A DNA stretch of 32,220 nucleotides. Origin: an uncultured Muribaculaceae bacterium. Its GTDB lineage: Bacteria; Bacteroidota; Bacteroidia; Bacteroidales; Muribaculaceae. The notes beneath the pieces are model-generated. The model worked only from the letters and a program-made list of their open reading frames with translations. It ran no database searches and was not told the origin of the DNA. Shown one piece after another: positions 14,848-22,708 of the stretch (positions within the stretch are counted from its first letter, which is position 1; each line of letters begins with the position of its first letter). The DNA lies in the NCBI GenBank assembly GCA_910587355.1, contig CAJUKF010000022.1:1-32220 (forward strand). The letters are read 5' to 3'. The translations under genes were made by a program, and so were the position numbers.

Positions 14848-15975
14848 ATGAAAATAATTGCCGCACTCGATTCTTTCAAGGGTTCGCTGACTTCGCTTGA
14901 GGCCGGCGAAGCATGTGCCGCGGGTATCAGAAGCGTTTTGCCGTCGGCGGAAGTGAGAGCCGTTCCTGTCGCGGACGGAGGCGAGGGTACTGTCGAAGCT
15001 CTTACGGCGGCTTTGAAAGGTCGCTTTCAGGAATGCATTGTCCGCGGGCCGCTCGGAGAACCGGTCACTGCCGTCTATGGTATTTCTGCCGACGGCAGGA
15101 CGGCTGTAATGGAGATGTCGCAGGCAAGCGGTCTCACATTGGTTCCCGAAAAAGAAAGAAATCCGCTCAGAACGAGTACTTACGGTACAGGAGAGATGAT
15201 TGTAGACGCGTTTCGGCGTGGATGCAGACATATAATAATGGGGATTGGCGGAAGTGCAACCGTCGATGGCGGTACGGGAATGATGTCGGCTCTCAGTGTC
15301 CGTTTTCTCGACGCGCAAGGTCGTGGGCTCGAGGGATGCGGCGGCAATCTCGACCGCATAATGTCGATTGATGCAAGTGGGCTTGACGAGGCTTTGCATG
15401 GCTGCCGGTTCAGCGTAGCCTGCGATGTCAGTAATCCTCTGACCGGTGAAAACGGGGCAGCACGTATTTTCGGGCCACAGAAGGGTGCGTCTCCCTCAAT
15501 GGTCGAGGAATTGGAGAAAGGTATGTGCAATTATGCCAGGGTACTCAACACCTATGCCGGATGCGACGTGGCTTCATTGCCTGGAGCCGGGGCTGCCGGA
15601 GGTGTAGGCGCTGCCATGACTGCGTTTTTGGGTGCCGGTCTTTTACCGGGGGCAGAACTGATGCTCGACGCAATAGGATTTGACAGAATAATCGCTGGTG
15701 CAGACCTCATTATCACTGGCGAAGGACGGCTCGATGGCCAGACGCTCATGGGTAAAACGCCTTTCGGCATTCTACGGGCCGCAAAGAAGCATAATATTCC
15801 TGTGACAGCTGTCGGAGGAAGCGTCGAAAATCGCGATGCTCTGCTGAACTCCGGTTTTGCCGGAGTGTATTCAGTCACACCTGAGGGGATGTCTATTGAA
15901 GAGGCCATGATACCGGAAGTGGCGAAAGCGAATGTCGCCCGAGCCTGTGCCGAAATAGTTGCTTTAAATTATTGA
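14848..15975 (+). CDS. Glycerate kinase (GarK/GlxK family)
   Basis: Phosphorylates D-glycerate with ATP, probably to 2-phosphoglycerate, feeding lower glycolysis. The 375 residues match the single-family length. Signatures are the N-terminal DSFKGSLTS (8-16), the ADGGEGT loop (residues about 43-49), a Gly-rich IMGIGGSATVDGGTGM segment, and the C-terminal ITGEGRLDGQTLMGKTP motif. The ATG lies 7 nt beyond the ftsH terminator U-tract, so there is little room for a leader. A TGTATTTG sequence inside the terminator loop (14819-14826) is a 7-of-8 match to the -7 element and could serve as promoter; otherwise expression depends on read-through. Confidence 0.94.
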   Translation: MKIIAALDSFKGSLTSLEAGEACAAGIRSVLPSAEVRAVPVADGGEGTVEALTAALKGRFQECIVRGPLGEPVTAVYGISADGRTAVMEMSQASGLTLVPEKERNPLRTSTYGTGEMIVDAFRRGCRHIIMGIGGSATVDGGTGMMSALSVRFLDAQGRGLEGCGGNLDRIMSIDASGLDEALHGCRFSVACDVSNPLTGENGAARIFGPQKGASPSMVEELEKGMCNYARVLNTYAGCDVASLPGAGAAGGVGAAMTAFLGAGLLPGAELMLDAIGFDRIIAGADLIITGEGRLDGQTLMGKTPFGILRAAKKHNIPVTAVGGSVENRDALLNSGFAGVYSVTPEGMSIEEAMIPEVAKANVARACAEIVALNY

Positions 15976-16056
15976 TTTTATCAAACATCGATATCCTCTC
16001 AATGGAGTTGGCGATGTTGCAGGCTGGGCCTATGGCAAGAAGATTTTATATGAATG

Positions 16057-16413
16057 CTAAGAGCGATGTAGTGTAGACTTGCAGTAGATAAGGAGGGTGT
16101 AAATCAACAGTGATGTTGAATGGACGGTGTTTAACAGTAGAGCGTAGAACCACCATGTCATTCCGGCTCCGTATCGGCTGTTAAAGACAAGATTGTAAGC
16201 CAATATCGCATTATACCCAATCATCACAATCAAATTGCCATAGGCCGCTTTCGGTCTTACCCTATGGCACAGCCAGGTCGATAACAGCGACAGCGCATAA
16301 GCTCCACCGAGCATTGCTGTATCTTCACACCAACCCTCGGATATACAACACCCGACCATGACAACGAGCAACACTCCCCACGCTATCCAAAATCGTTTAT
16401 CGGTCAGTTTCAT
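16057..16413 (-). CDS. Small multi-pass membrane protein, unknown
   Basis: A 118-residue hydrophobic protein with about four predicted TM stretches (about 9-24, 33-48, 58-76, 85-110) joined by short loops; a Cys pair and a Trp-Cys-Glu-Asp loop lie between the first two. I do not recognise the family. It is the last gene of a three-gene minus-strand operon. Its ATG lies inside the end of the upstream gene (17-nt overlap), which supports co-translation. It ends convergently with glycerate kinase, 81 nt apart. Confidence 0.75.
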   Translation of the reverse strand: MKLTDKRFWIAWGVLLVVMVGCCISEGWCEDTAMLGGAYALSLLSTWLCHRVRPKAAYGNLIVMIGYNAILAYNLVFNSRYGAGMTWWFYALLLNTVHSTSLLIYTLLIYCKSTLHRS

Positions 16414-17116
16414 GTATCAGTTTGCCGTTTTGTTTGTAATTCCAGAATTTGCGATAACAGTTACCCACTTCGTCGTAATATTTCCATTCACCAAATTCAT
16501 TGCTAAAATCATCTTCCGGATTTTCGCAGTATGTAACCCACCCTTCACTTCTGAGGCTGCCATCTTTATATAGATAACGAATATATGCGATAGAGTCGGG
16601 CACTCCGATGTAATCACCTATGGGACAAATCCGCGAATGATTGTAACTGATGCTATCCATTACCGGTGCCATATTGTAGTCGTGCTCAAAGGTTGAAATC
16701 CTATTGATTGCAGCTATTGTATCTGCATTTATGGGCAGCTCAATATAATAGATATCCGGCTCCTTTGTCCAACGTTGTTCTTCACTTATATATTGTGTAA
16801 GCATTCCATCCGCTGAAGTGTACTCTATAACATATTCTTTATCGTTAAATCTGATATAATCGAAGGCAATGCCCTTAAAGGTATATCCTCCATAGGTTTG
16901 TTCAAACCCTACACTGGATAATGATTCAGGCAATCTTCCATTGGCTGAAATATAGGATTCGATTCTGTCAATTATTTTATCCCGATTGTCAATCTCTTCA
17001 TTTCTTCGTGCCTCCACGTTATATCCCATAAAGTAAGTGGCAATAATGAAAATGGCTACAATCAGAATAAAACCAATTGCAATTGAATATGCGATTATTT
17101 TGCCAAGTCTTTTCAT
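16397..17116 (-). CDS. Membrane-anchored extracytoplasmic protein with a MORN-like tail, unknown
   Basis: This 239-residue protein has one N-terminal TM helix (about 8-30) followed by a soluble, Tyr-rich domain that should face outward. The last third has a MORN-like rhythm: LYKDGSLRSEGWVTY, then GEWKYYDEVGNCYRKFWNYKQNGKLIHE. Such repeats form a beta-ribbon and occur in membrane-associated and toxin-antitoxin-like Bacteroidetes proteins, so they do not define function. Overlaps: its start shares ATGA with the stop of the upstream gene (17113-17116), and its end overlaps the next gene by 17 nt. The middle gene of the operon; AT-richer than its neighbours. Confidence 0.75.
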   Translation of the reverse strand: MKRLGKIIAYSIAIGFILIVAIFIIATYFMGYNVEARRNEEIDNRDKIIDRIESYISANGRLPESLSSVGFEQTYGGYTFKGIAFDYIRFNDKEYVIEYTSADGMLTQYISEEQRWTKEPDIYYIELPINADTIAAINRISTFEHDYNMAPVMDSISYNHSRICPIGDYIGVPDSIAYIRYLYKDGSLRSEGWVTYCENPEDDFSNEFGEWKYYDEVGNCYRKFWNYKQNGKLIHETDR

Positions 17117-17967
17117 CGCTTGCCTCCTTTCAGTTTCTCTACAAAAGTTTTGACTTCTTTGGGTGAGAGATTGCCGGCAGAATCTTTCGAATAAGGTAGC
17201 TCGGTGACTCCGCTATTGATAATAGTTACATGCAGACTGTCACCATCAATACGGTCAATATCATAGTATATGGAATCCTCATAATGAATAATACTAGAGG
17301 ATTCATAATTTATCTCGGCGAAGTTGTCCGGAAAAACGAATGTTCCATGATAGTAATCCCTGAATAAAGGTTGCGCTTTATATATACTGTCAATCAGCTC
17401 GGTTATATAGGCTATATGTTGATGATATTTCGTGGAGTCGAGCGGCAAAACCCATGAAGCCTGTGCGCTCCCTCTGCTCAACCCATAAAAGCAGCCTCTC
17501 AGTGTATCAACTTTGAAACATTCTATTTTACCATTGTCATCATCATTAATTTGAACAGATTTAGACATAGGACGAATAAACAGGCCCTCTTTTTTACCTA
17601 AATCATAGTGTGGGGCGGACATTATTAAACCTCGTGTGTGATAGAGAATGTAATCTCCATCCTCTGCATCTATATAAAGCCTTCCTACATAAAAGAGCAA
17701 TGGTAATGCAAGAATTGCCGTAATAGCCGAAAACCAGAAATCTATTCTCAACCACCATTTCAGTAATCCCGGCTTTTCAAGTCCTCGGCTGACAGGGAGA
17801 GCGAGCAATCCCAGAATATACCCTGCCACTAAAAGGTTGTTGATTAGATTCCATCGCCACATCACGCCGCCATTCGTTACGTTTATCATCACAATGATAA
17901 CTGGCAAAAGCGCAATCTGCACCCACACCATGCAAATGACTATTTTATATCGGAGAGATTCGGACAT
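17113..17967 (-). CDS. Membrane protein with three N-terminal TM helices and an exported domain, unknown
   Basis: A 284-residue protein. Three TM helices lie in the first 100 residues (about 8-30, 42-60, 75-97), followed by an extracytoplasmic domain of about 185 residues rich in Tyr, Asp and Ser, with two Cys near its centre (in IECFKVDTLRGCFYG) that could form a disulfide. No family recognised. First gene of the operon; a TAACTTTG -7 element lies upstream (18009-18002). The stop overlaps the next start by 4 nt. Topology resembles sensor or envelope-stress proteins, but nothing specific supports that. Confidence 0.75.
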   Translation of the reverse strand: MSESLRYKIVICMVWVQIALLPVIIVMINVTNGGVMWRWNLINNLLVAGYILGLLALPVSRGLEKPGLLKWWLRIDFWFSAITAILALPLLFYVGRLYIDAEDGDYILYHTRGLIMSAPHYDLGKKEGLFIRPMSKSVQINDDDNGKIECFKVDTLRGCFYGLSRGSAQASWVLPLDSTKYHQHIAYITELIDSIYKAQPLFRDYYHGTFVFPDNFAEINYESSSIIHYEDSIYYDIDRIDGDSLHVTIINSGVTELPYSKDSAGNLSPKEVKTFVEKLKGGKR

Positions 17968-18001
17968 AGTTCACTCTAATAGTCTATTGTCTGTAATTAA
18001 A

Positions 18002-18009
18002 CAAAGTTA
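18002..18009 (-). promoter_or_regulatory. -7 promoter element of the unknown membrane operon
   Basis: On the minus strand TAACTTTG (18009-18002) matches TAnnTTTG, 35 nt before the ATG at 17967. No TTG occurs at the usual -33 distance; instead an inverted repeat sits there (18022-18043), suggesting a regulated promoter. Confidence 0.5.
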
Positions 18010-18021
18010 CAACGAATAATC

Positions 18022-18043
18022 GACATTCGATGTGACAAATGTC
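18022..18043. promoter_or_regulatory. Inverted repeat GACATT-N10-AATGTC, candidate operator
   Basis: Two perfect 6-bp half sites (18022-18027 and 18038-18043) flank a 10-nt spacer, a size and shape typical of sites for dimeric Crp/Fnr-type regulators (6-N-6 in 22 bp). It is centred about 36 bp upstream of the start predicted from the -7 box. A Crp/Fnr-family gene is the adjacent upstream gene. That this regulator binds here is inference. Confidence 0.4.
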
Positions 18044-18049
18044 CCATTA

Positions 18050-18084
18050 GGGCATGAAAATCAGCGCGGAACGATGTTTTCCGC
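18050..18084 (-). terminator. Possible weak terminator of the Crp/Fnr gene
   Basis: GCGGAA and TTCCGC (18066-18071 with 18079-18084) form a 6-bp stem with a 7-nt loop, followed on the minus strand by GCTGATTTTCAT. The stem is short and the U-tract imperfect. Confidence 0.35.
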
Positions 18085-18098
18085 TAAATATCCTCACT

Positions 18099-18674
18099 TT
18101 AGAAAGCGTCGGAAGCACTTTCAGCCTCACGGATGCGATGCAACTGGCGGCGTGAGATGCCTAAATATGAGGCAATTTCCTGAATAGGCAAATTGTGTAT
18201 GACGCCGGGGTAGCGTGAGACGAGTTCATGGAACCGTTCGGCAGGTGTTTTTACAAGCATATTCAGATAACGGCAATAAGCTTCCTGTAACAGATTGGAA
18301 GAAACCTCGGCCACGAAGCCGGGATTGCGCTCTATGATAAACCGTCGCACATCTTCGACCGACACACGTTGAACCTCGGCATCGCATCCCGCGACAATGG
18401 AGGTTAGAGAAGGCTGATCATACAGGAATCCTTGCACATAGTCAGTAACCACTTCGCCCTCGAAAGAGAAGCCCGTTACTACTTCCTGCCCCTTTGAATT
18501 AAGAGCCACATATTTGAAATATCCCGACTGTACGACACCCACATAACGACATAGACGACCCTGCTGAACAATCCTTTCGCCCTTGGCATAGACAACGCTC
18601 TTGCCGTTTGCCGCCACATAATCATTCACCACTGACAGGTCAATCCTCGTCATGAAGTCGTTAAGCTCCGCCAT
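18099..18674 (-). CDS. Crp/Fnr-family transcriptional regulator
   Basis: This 191-residue regulator has an N-terminal cyclic-nucleotide-type beta-barrel (about 20-110, with KGERIVQQG and later FSFEGEVVTDY) and a C-terminal helix-turn-helix (about 165-182, IQEIASYLGISRRQLHRIR). I see no Fnr-type N-terminal cysteine cluster and no strict cAMP-binding signature, so the effector is unknown. Bacteroidetes have many such regulators. It precedes the unknown membrane operon on the same strand by 131 nt. A TAGCTG-TTT-CAGCTA palindrome (18740-18754) lies 66-80 nt upstream of its ATG and could be an autoregulatory site or part of the end of the preceding gene. Confidence 0.88.
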   Translation of the reverse strand: MAELNDFMTRIDLSVVNDYVAANGKSVVYAKGERIVQQGRLCRYVGVVQSGYFKYVALNSKGQEVVTGFSFEGEVVTDYVQGFLYDQPSLTSIVAGCDAEVQRVSVEDVRRFIIERNPGFVAEVSSNLLQEAYCRYLNMLVKTPAERFHELVSRYPGVIHNLPIQEIASYLGISRRQLHRIREAESASDAF

Positions 18675-18794
18675 ATCTTTTTGTGTTGTGATGATTTTGC
18701 AGCAATCTCTTGGTTGAAGGTCTTTATTTCGTCGGTGATTAGCTGTTTCAGCTATTTTGTGGCCTGAGTTATTTAAACTCTAAAGAGGAAGAAA

Positions 18795-20378
18795 TTAAGG
18801 GCACCCGGTAATTGTTGCGGCGAGGGCCTGGGCGGACATGATGCCGTCGATTGCGGCGGAGACTATGCCGCCGGCATAGCCGGCTCCTTCGCCGCAGGGA
18901 TATAGGCCGGGAATGTCGATGTGGGTGAGGGTCTCGTGGCTGCGCGGAATGCGGACGGGCGAGGAGGTGCGTGTCTCGTCGCCGATAAGGACGGCTTCGT
19001 TGGTAAGGAATCCGCGTTGCTTCTGGCCGAAGATTTTGAAACCCTCCTGCAGGCGGCGTGCGACACCCTCGGGCAGCAGTTTGTCGATGCGTGCTGATAT
19101 GAGGCCCGGAGGATAGGAGGAGCGGGGGAGGGTGTCGGATTGCTTGCCTTCAGTGAAATCTATCATGCGCTGTGCCGGCGCCTGCTGTGTGTGTCCCGAA
19201 GCTTCGAAGAACGCCTGCTCGATGCTTTCCTGAAACCGCATCATTTTCAAGGCGCTGTCTTCGCCGTCGGTATCCGGAATGTCTTCCGGCAGAATTTCGA
19301 CCACCATGCCGGAGTTGGCCCAGCGTGTGCCACGGTTGGCCGGCGACATGCCGTTGACGACCAATTGACCGGGTGCGCTGGCCGCCGGAATGATGTAACC
19401 GCCGGGACACATGCAGAAAGAATATACGGCTCGGTCGTCGACACGTGTAAGCATATTGTATTCCGCAGCCGGCAGATACTTGCCGCGTCCTTCGGGGCTG
19501 TGATACTGGATGCGGTCGATTAGCTGCTGCGGATGTTCGAGACGGACACCCACGGCAATTCCTTTGGGCTGAAGCGCGACGCGTGCGTCGTTGAGGAAAT
19601 GATAGACATCGCGGGCCGAGTGTCCGGTAGCGAGTATAATCGGGCCGAGCCATTCCTTGCCCGTAGAGTCGATTACACCTTTTACTAAGCGTTGGCCGCT
19701 TTCTTTATCAAAAATGAGTGATGTAACTTTGGTATTGAAATGCACCTCGCCGCCGGAAGCGATGATTGTCTCCCTCATGGCTTTGATTACCGCCGGGAGA
19801 CGGTCGGTGCCGATATGCGGATGCGCGTCGACAAGGATTTCGGCCTGTGCGCCATGCTGGTGAAATGTGCGCAGCACACGGTCGACAGGGCCGCGTTTCT
19901 TGCTGCGTGTATATAGCTTGCCGTCGGAGTAGGCGCCCGCGCCTCCTTCGCCGAAGCAGTAGTTTGAGTCGGGATTCACTACGCCTGTGCGGTTGATAGC
20001 CACCATGTCGGCACGGCGGCTGTCGACATCCTTTCCCCGCTCGAGAATTATAGGACGTATGCCGAGAAGTATCAGTTCAAGGGCTGCGAAAAGACCGGCG
20101 GGACCCGCTCCGACGATAACAGCCTGCGGTCTTCCAACAACCGAGGGATAGACTACGGGGATGAATTCAACGGCTTTCTCGTCGACGGCATCGATATGAA
20201 CCGTGACCGTGAGATTGACGAACACCTGACGCTGTCGTGCATCAATCGAGCGGCGTGTGATGTCGGTGCGTTTGATGCGTATTGCGTCAATACGAAGGCT
20301 TCTGGCACATTCTTTTGCAAGCAGTTCGGGTGTGGCGGCGATTTTGGGTATTACGCGCAGTGTGACAGTCTCGGTCAT
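18795..20378 (-). CDS. FAD-dependent dehydrogenase (COG2509-type, uncharacterised)
   Basis: A 527-residue flavoprotein. An N-terminal domain of about 80 residues precedes the dinucleotide-binding motif GAGPAG (90-95), with the acidic end of the second strand at ILERG. Other family marks are CFGEGGAGAYSDGKLYTR, ILATGHSARDVY, CMCPGGYIIPAAS and the C-terminal GLYPCGEGAGYAGGIVSAAIDG, which closes the FAD site. These match a widespread bacterial family often annotated only as FAD-dependent protein; the substrate is unknown. Last gene of a four-gene run, 38 nt after serine ammonia-lyase. All residues expected for FAD binding are present. Confidence 0.92.
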   Translation of the reverse strand: MTETVTLRVIPKIAATPELLAKECARSLRIDAIRIKRTDITRRSIDARQRQVFVNLTVTVHIDAVDEKAVEFIPVVYPSVVGRPQAVIVGAGPAGLFAALELILLGIRPIILERGKDVDSRRADMVAINRTGVVNPDSNYCFGEGGAGAYSDGKLYTRSKKRGPVDRVLRTFHQHGAQAEILVDAHPHIGTDRLPAVIKAMRETIIASGGEVHFNTKVTSLIFDKESGQRLVKGVIDSTGKEWLGPIILATGHSARDVYHFLNDARVALQPKGIAVGVRLEHPQQLIDRIQYHSPEGRGKYLPAAEYNMLTRVDDRAVYSFCMCPGGYIIPAASAPGQLVVNGMSPANRGTRWANSGMVVEILPEDIPDTDGEDSALKMMRFQESIEQAFFEASGHTQQAPAQRMIDFTEGKQSDTLPRSSYPPGLISARIDKLLPEGVARRLQEGFKIFGQKQRGFLTNEAVLIGDETRTSSPVRIPRSHETLTHIDIPGLYPCGEGAGYAGGIVSAAIDGIMSAQALAATITGCP

Positions 20379-20416
20379 GATTCGGTTCTATATATTTTTA
20401 CCTTGCAGTCAGGTTG

Positions 20417-21616
20417 TTATTTGATTACAGCGAGGCCGCCGAGGGCCGTTTCCTTATAGAGGGAAGGAATATCGTGGCCCGTCTGCTTCATTACCTCGAC
20501 GATGCGGTCGAAATCCACCGAGTGGCGTCCGTCGGAGAATGCCGCGTAGAGGTTGGCATCGAGGGCACGGGCTGCGGCGTATGCGTTGCGTTCGATGCAG
20601 GGAATCTGTACGAGACCGCAGACGGGGTCGCATGTAAGGCCGAGATGATGCTCGAGACCCATTTCAGCGGAATACTCAATCTGAGCCACTGTGCCTCCGA
20701 AAAGCTGCGAGGCAGCGGCGGCAGCCATGGCACAGGCCACACCCACTTCGCCCTGACAGCCCACTTCGGCGCCTGATACGGATGCATTGGTCTTGACGAC
20801 GTTGCCGAAAAGTCCGGCTGTTGCGAGGGCGCGTAGAATGCGTTTTTCGCTGAACCCTTTGGATTTATGCAGATGATAGAGCACGGCCGGCACAATGCCG
20901 CACGAGCCGCATGTGGGAGCCGTTACTATCAGACCGCCCGAAGCGTTTTCCTCAGACACGGCAAGCGCATAAGCATACACGAGACCGCGACTTTTGAGCG
21001 ACTGGTTGTAGCCTTCGGCATGGACGTAATAGCTTACGGCCTTGCGGCGCACGCCAAGTCCTCCGGGCAGCACACCTTCGGCTTCGATGCCTCGCTGCAC
21101 GGCCTCTTTCATCACATTCCATACTTCGGCGAGGTAATCCCAGATATCCTTGTCTTCATACCGGTCTACGTATTCCCAGTAACTTGTACCCTCTTTCTGA
21201 CACTGTGCCTGTATGTCCTTGATTTTCGTGAGCGGATAGATTGACGGCCCTGAGGTGCGCTGTGCGCCTTCTTCCACGATGTCGCCGCCGCCGACAGAAT
21301 ATACAATCCACGTGTCGATGCATTTGTCGTCGGCGTCGAAGGCTTCGAATTTCATGCCGTTTGTGTGGAACGGGAGCACGATTTCGGGTTTCCAGACTAT
21401 TTCGGTGGTAGCCACGGGAGTGAGCACGCTCAGTATTGCCTGGTCGGTGAGGTGTCCTTTGCCGGTAGCGGCCAGTGCACCGTAGAGAGTGGTCACATAG
21501 CGCTTGGCATATGCGCCGTTGCGCTGTGCGAATATAGTGGCGGCCTTTTTAGGCCCCATGGTATGGGAGCTCGAAGGGCCGTTTCCGATTTTGTAGATTT
21601 GGCGAATGGATTCCAT
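20417..21616 (-). CDS. sdaA: L-serine ammonia-lyase (iron-sulfur type, single chain)
   Basis: Deaminates L-serine to pyruvate and ammonia with a [4Fe-4S] cluster, not PLP. The 399 residues contain the beta-domain motif GPSSSHTMGPKKA (13-25) and the alpha-domain motif APTCGSCGIVPAVL (from 233). Cluster ligands are probably Cys287 (GCQGEVGVAC), Cys329 (CDPVCGLVQIPC) and Cys340. The cluster is oxygen-sensitive in this family, fitting an anaerobe. It starts 12 nt after the secreted hydrolase gene on the same strand and precedes the FAD-dependent dehydrogenase, so it is in the queA operon. Confidence 0.95.
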   Translation of the reverse strand: MESIRQIYKIGNGPSSSHTMGPKKAATIFAQRNGAYAKRYVTTLYGALAATGKGHLTDQAILSVLTPVATTEIVWKPEIVLPFHTNGMKFEAFDADDKCIDTWIVYSVGGGDIVEEGAQRTSGPSIYPLTKIKDIQAQCQKEGTSYWEYVDRYEDKDIWDYLAEVWNVMKEAVQRGIEAEGVLPGGLGVRRKAVSYYVHAEGYNQSLKSRGLVYAYALAVSEENASGGLIVTAPTCGSCGIVPAVLYHLHKSKGFSEKRILRALATAGLFGNVVKTNASVSGAEVGCQGEVGVACAMAAAAASQLFGGTVAQIEYSAEMGLEHHLGLTCDPVCGLVQIPCIERNAYAAARALDANLYAAFSDGRHSVDFDRIVEVMKQTGHDIPSLYKETALGGLAVIK

Positions 21617-21628
21617 AGCAGAGATTTT

Positions 21629-22708
21629 TTATTGTTCGCGGAGTCTGGCCCCGTTGGCGTATTGTTCGAGAGATATTTTGAATTGTTCGTCGCTTATTGC
21701 ACGCACGGCATCGAGATTGACATATCGGTTTCCGCTGCCGCGGTATATGGGAAATACCTCGAGCATACGCACGGAGGCATCCAGCCCCATTGGACTGTAC
21801 GCGCCCGACTCGGCATTGGGTCCGGCTTCAGCCGGAATTGATGTGAGGGTGACGGGTACCACGTGAGAGCAGGGAGGATAGCCCAGATTGGCCCACATTA
21901 TCATCTTCGATGTATCTTCGCCGGATTTTATGCCCTCTATGGCGATTGAAGCCGTAGACGAATGCCTCGGAATGAAATCCTGGTCGATAGCCCACGACTC
22001 GCTGCTGTCGGCACCGTCAAAACCGGTGACAGAATTGTAGAAGGCACGACTGAGTCCTTCGGTGAGCGAAGCGGGAGTGATTGAGGCCGTCGAGAGCTGT
22101 GTGGCGAGCAAGTCCTCCACGTTTTTGTGGCGTATATAACCCATGCCTTCGTCGGGAGCACCGCTGTAAGCGTAGTTCGTGCGTATCAGAATACCGTCCG
22201 GAGCGTCCTTGAGGTCGAAGCGCTCGTAGTTGTAGTCATCCGTCTCGAAATATGCTCCGTTGCCTTCGGCATCAATAACGCCGAAATTGGTGCGTACTCC
22301 CATAGGCTTCGGCAGCGCTTTGAGCAACTTCTCGAAGTCGTCGACAGTGCGGCACGTGCCGAGGGCTTTGGTCATCACGGCACCCTCGCGGTCAATCCAC
22401 TCAGGGCTGTTGGCCGGCAGATTATATGCCACGGTGTTCATAATGGCAAATCCGGCATCGTTCATTCCCATCCACGCATCGTCGAGATTGAGTTCGTCGG
22501 CACCATTGAAAAGACCCACGAAGCCGATTTTGCCGGGCTGCTCCACACGGTAGAGGAAATTGTTTGTGGCATCGGTGTCGCGGTGTTTCCAAAGGATAGG
22601 ACGGCCTGCGACCGTGGCCGAAGCCGCGACAATAGCCGATGTGCAGGCTTCGGAGAGCGGTGCGCAGAGGGCAGATGCGAGAAAGAGAATAAGAGCAGAG
22701 AGTTTCAT
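21629..22708 (-). CDS. Exported Ntn-hydrolase (C45 acyltransferase-like / linear amide C-N hydrolase)
   Basis: A 359-residue exported enzyme. A signal peptide (1-21, ending Leu-Ser-Glu-Ala) is followed directly by Cys22-Thr23-Ser24. In N-terminal-nucleophile hydrolases the catalytic residue must be the first of the mature chain, so signal peptidase cleavage would itself expose Cys22. The following GRPILWKHRDTD is the family's conserved Arg/Asp segment (as in isopenicillin-N acyltransferases, carcinine hydrolase and bile-salt-hydrolase relatives), and MGMNDAGFAIMNT is also typical. Substrate unknown: an acyl-amino acid, peptide or bile-acid-like amide are all possible. It overlaps queA by 4 nt and is 12 nt from sdaA. 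Confidence 0.85.
   Translation of the reverse strand: MKLSALILFLASALCAPLSEACTSAIVAASATVAGRPILWKHRDTDATNNFLYRVEQPGKIGFVGLFNGADELNLDDAWMGMNDAGFAIMNTVAYNLPANSPEWIDREGAVMTKALGTCRTVDDFEKLLKALPKPMGVRTNFGVIDAEGNGAYFETDDYNYERFDLKDAPDGILIRTNYAYSGAPDEGMGYIRHKNVEDLLATQLSTASITPASLTEGLSRAFYNSVTGFDGADSSESWAIDQDFIPRHSSTASIAIEGIKSGEDTSKMIMWANLGYPPCSHVVPVTLTSIPAEAGPNAESGAYSPMGLDASVRMLEVFPIYRGSGNRYVNLDAVRAISDEQFKISLEQYANGARLREQ

Noticed and set aside
16057..18674. Accessory block as a prophage or integrative element remnant
   Set aside because: No integrase, transposase, tRNA attachment site or flanking direct repeats were seen.
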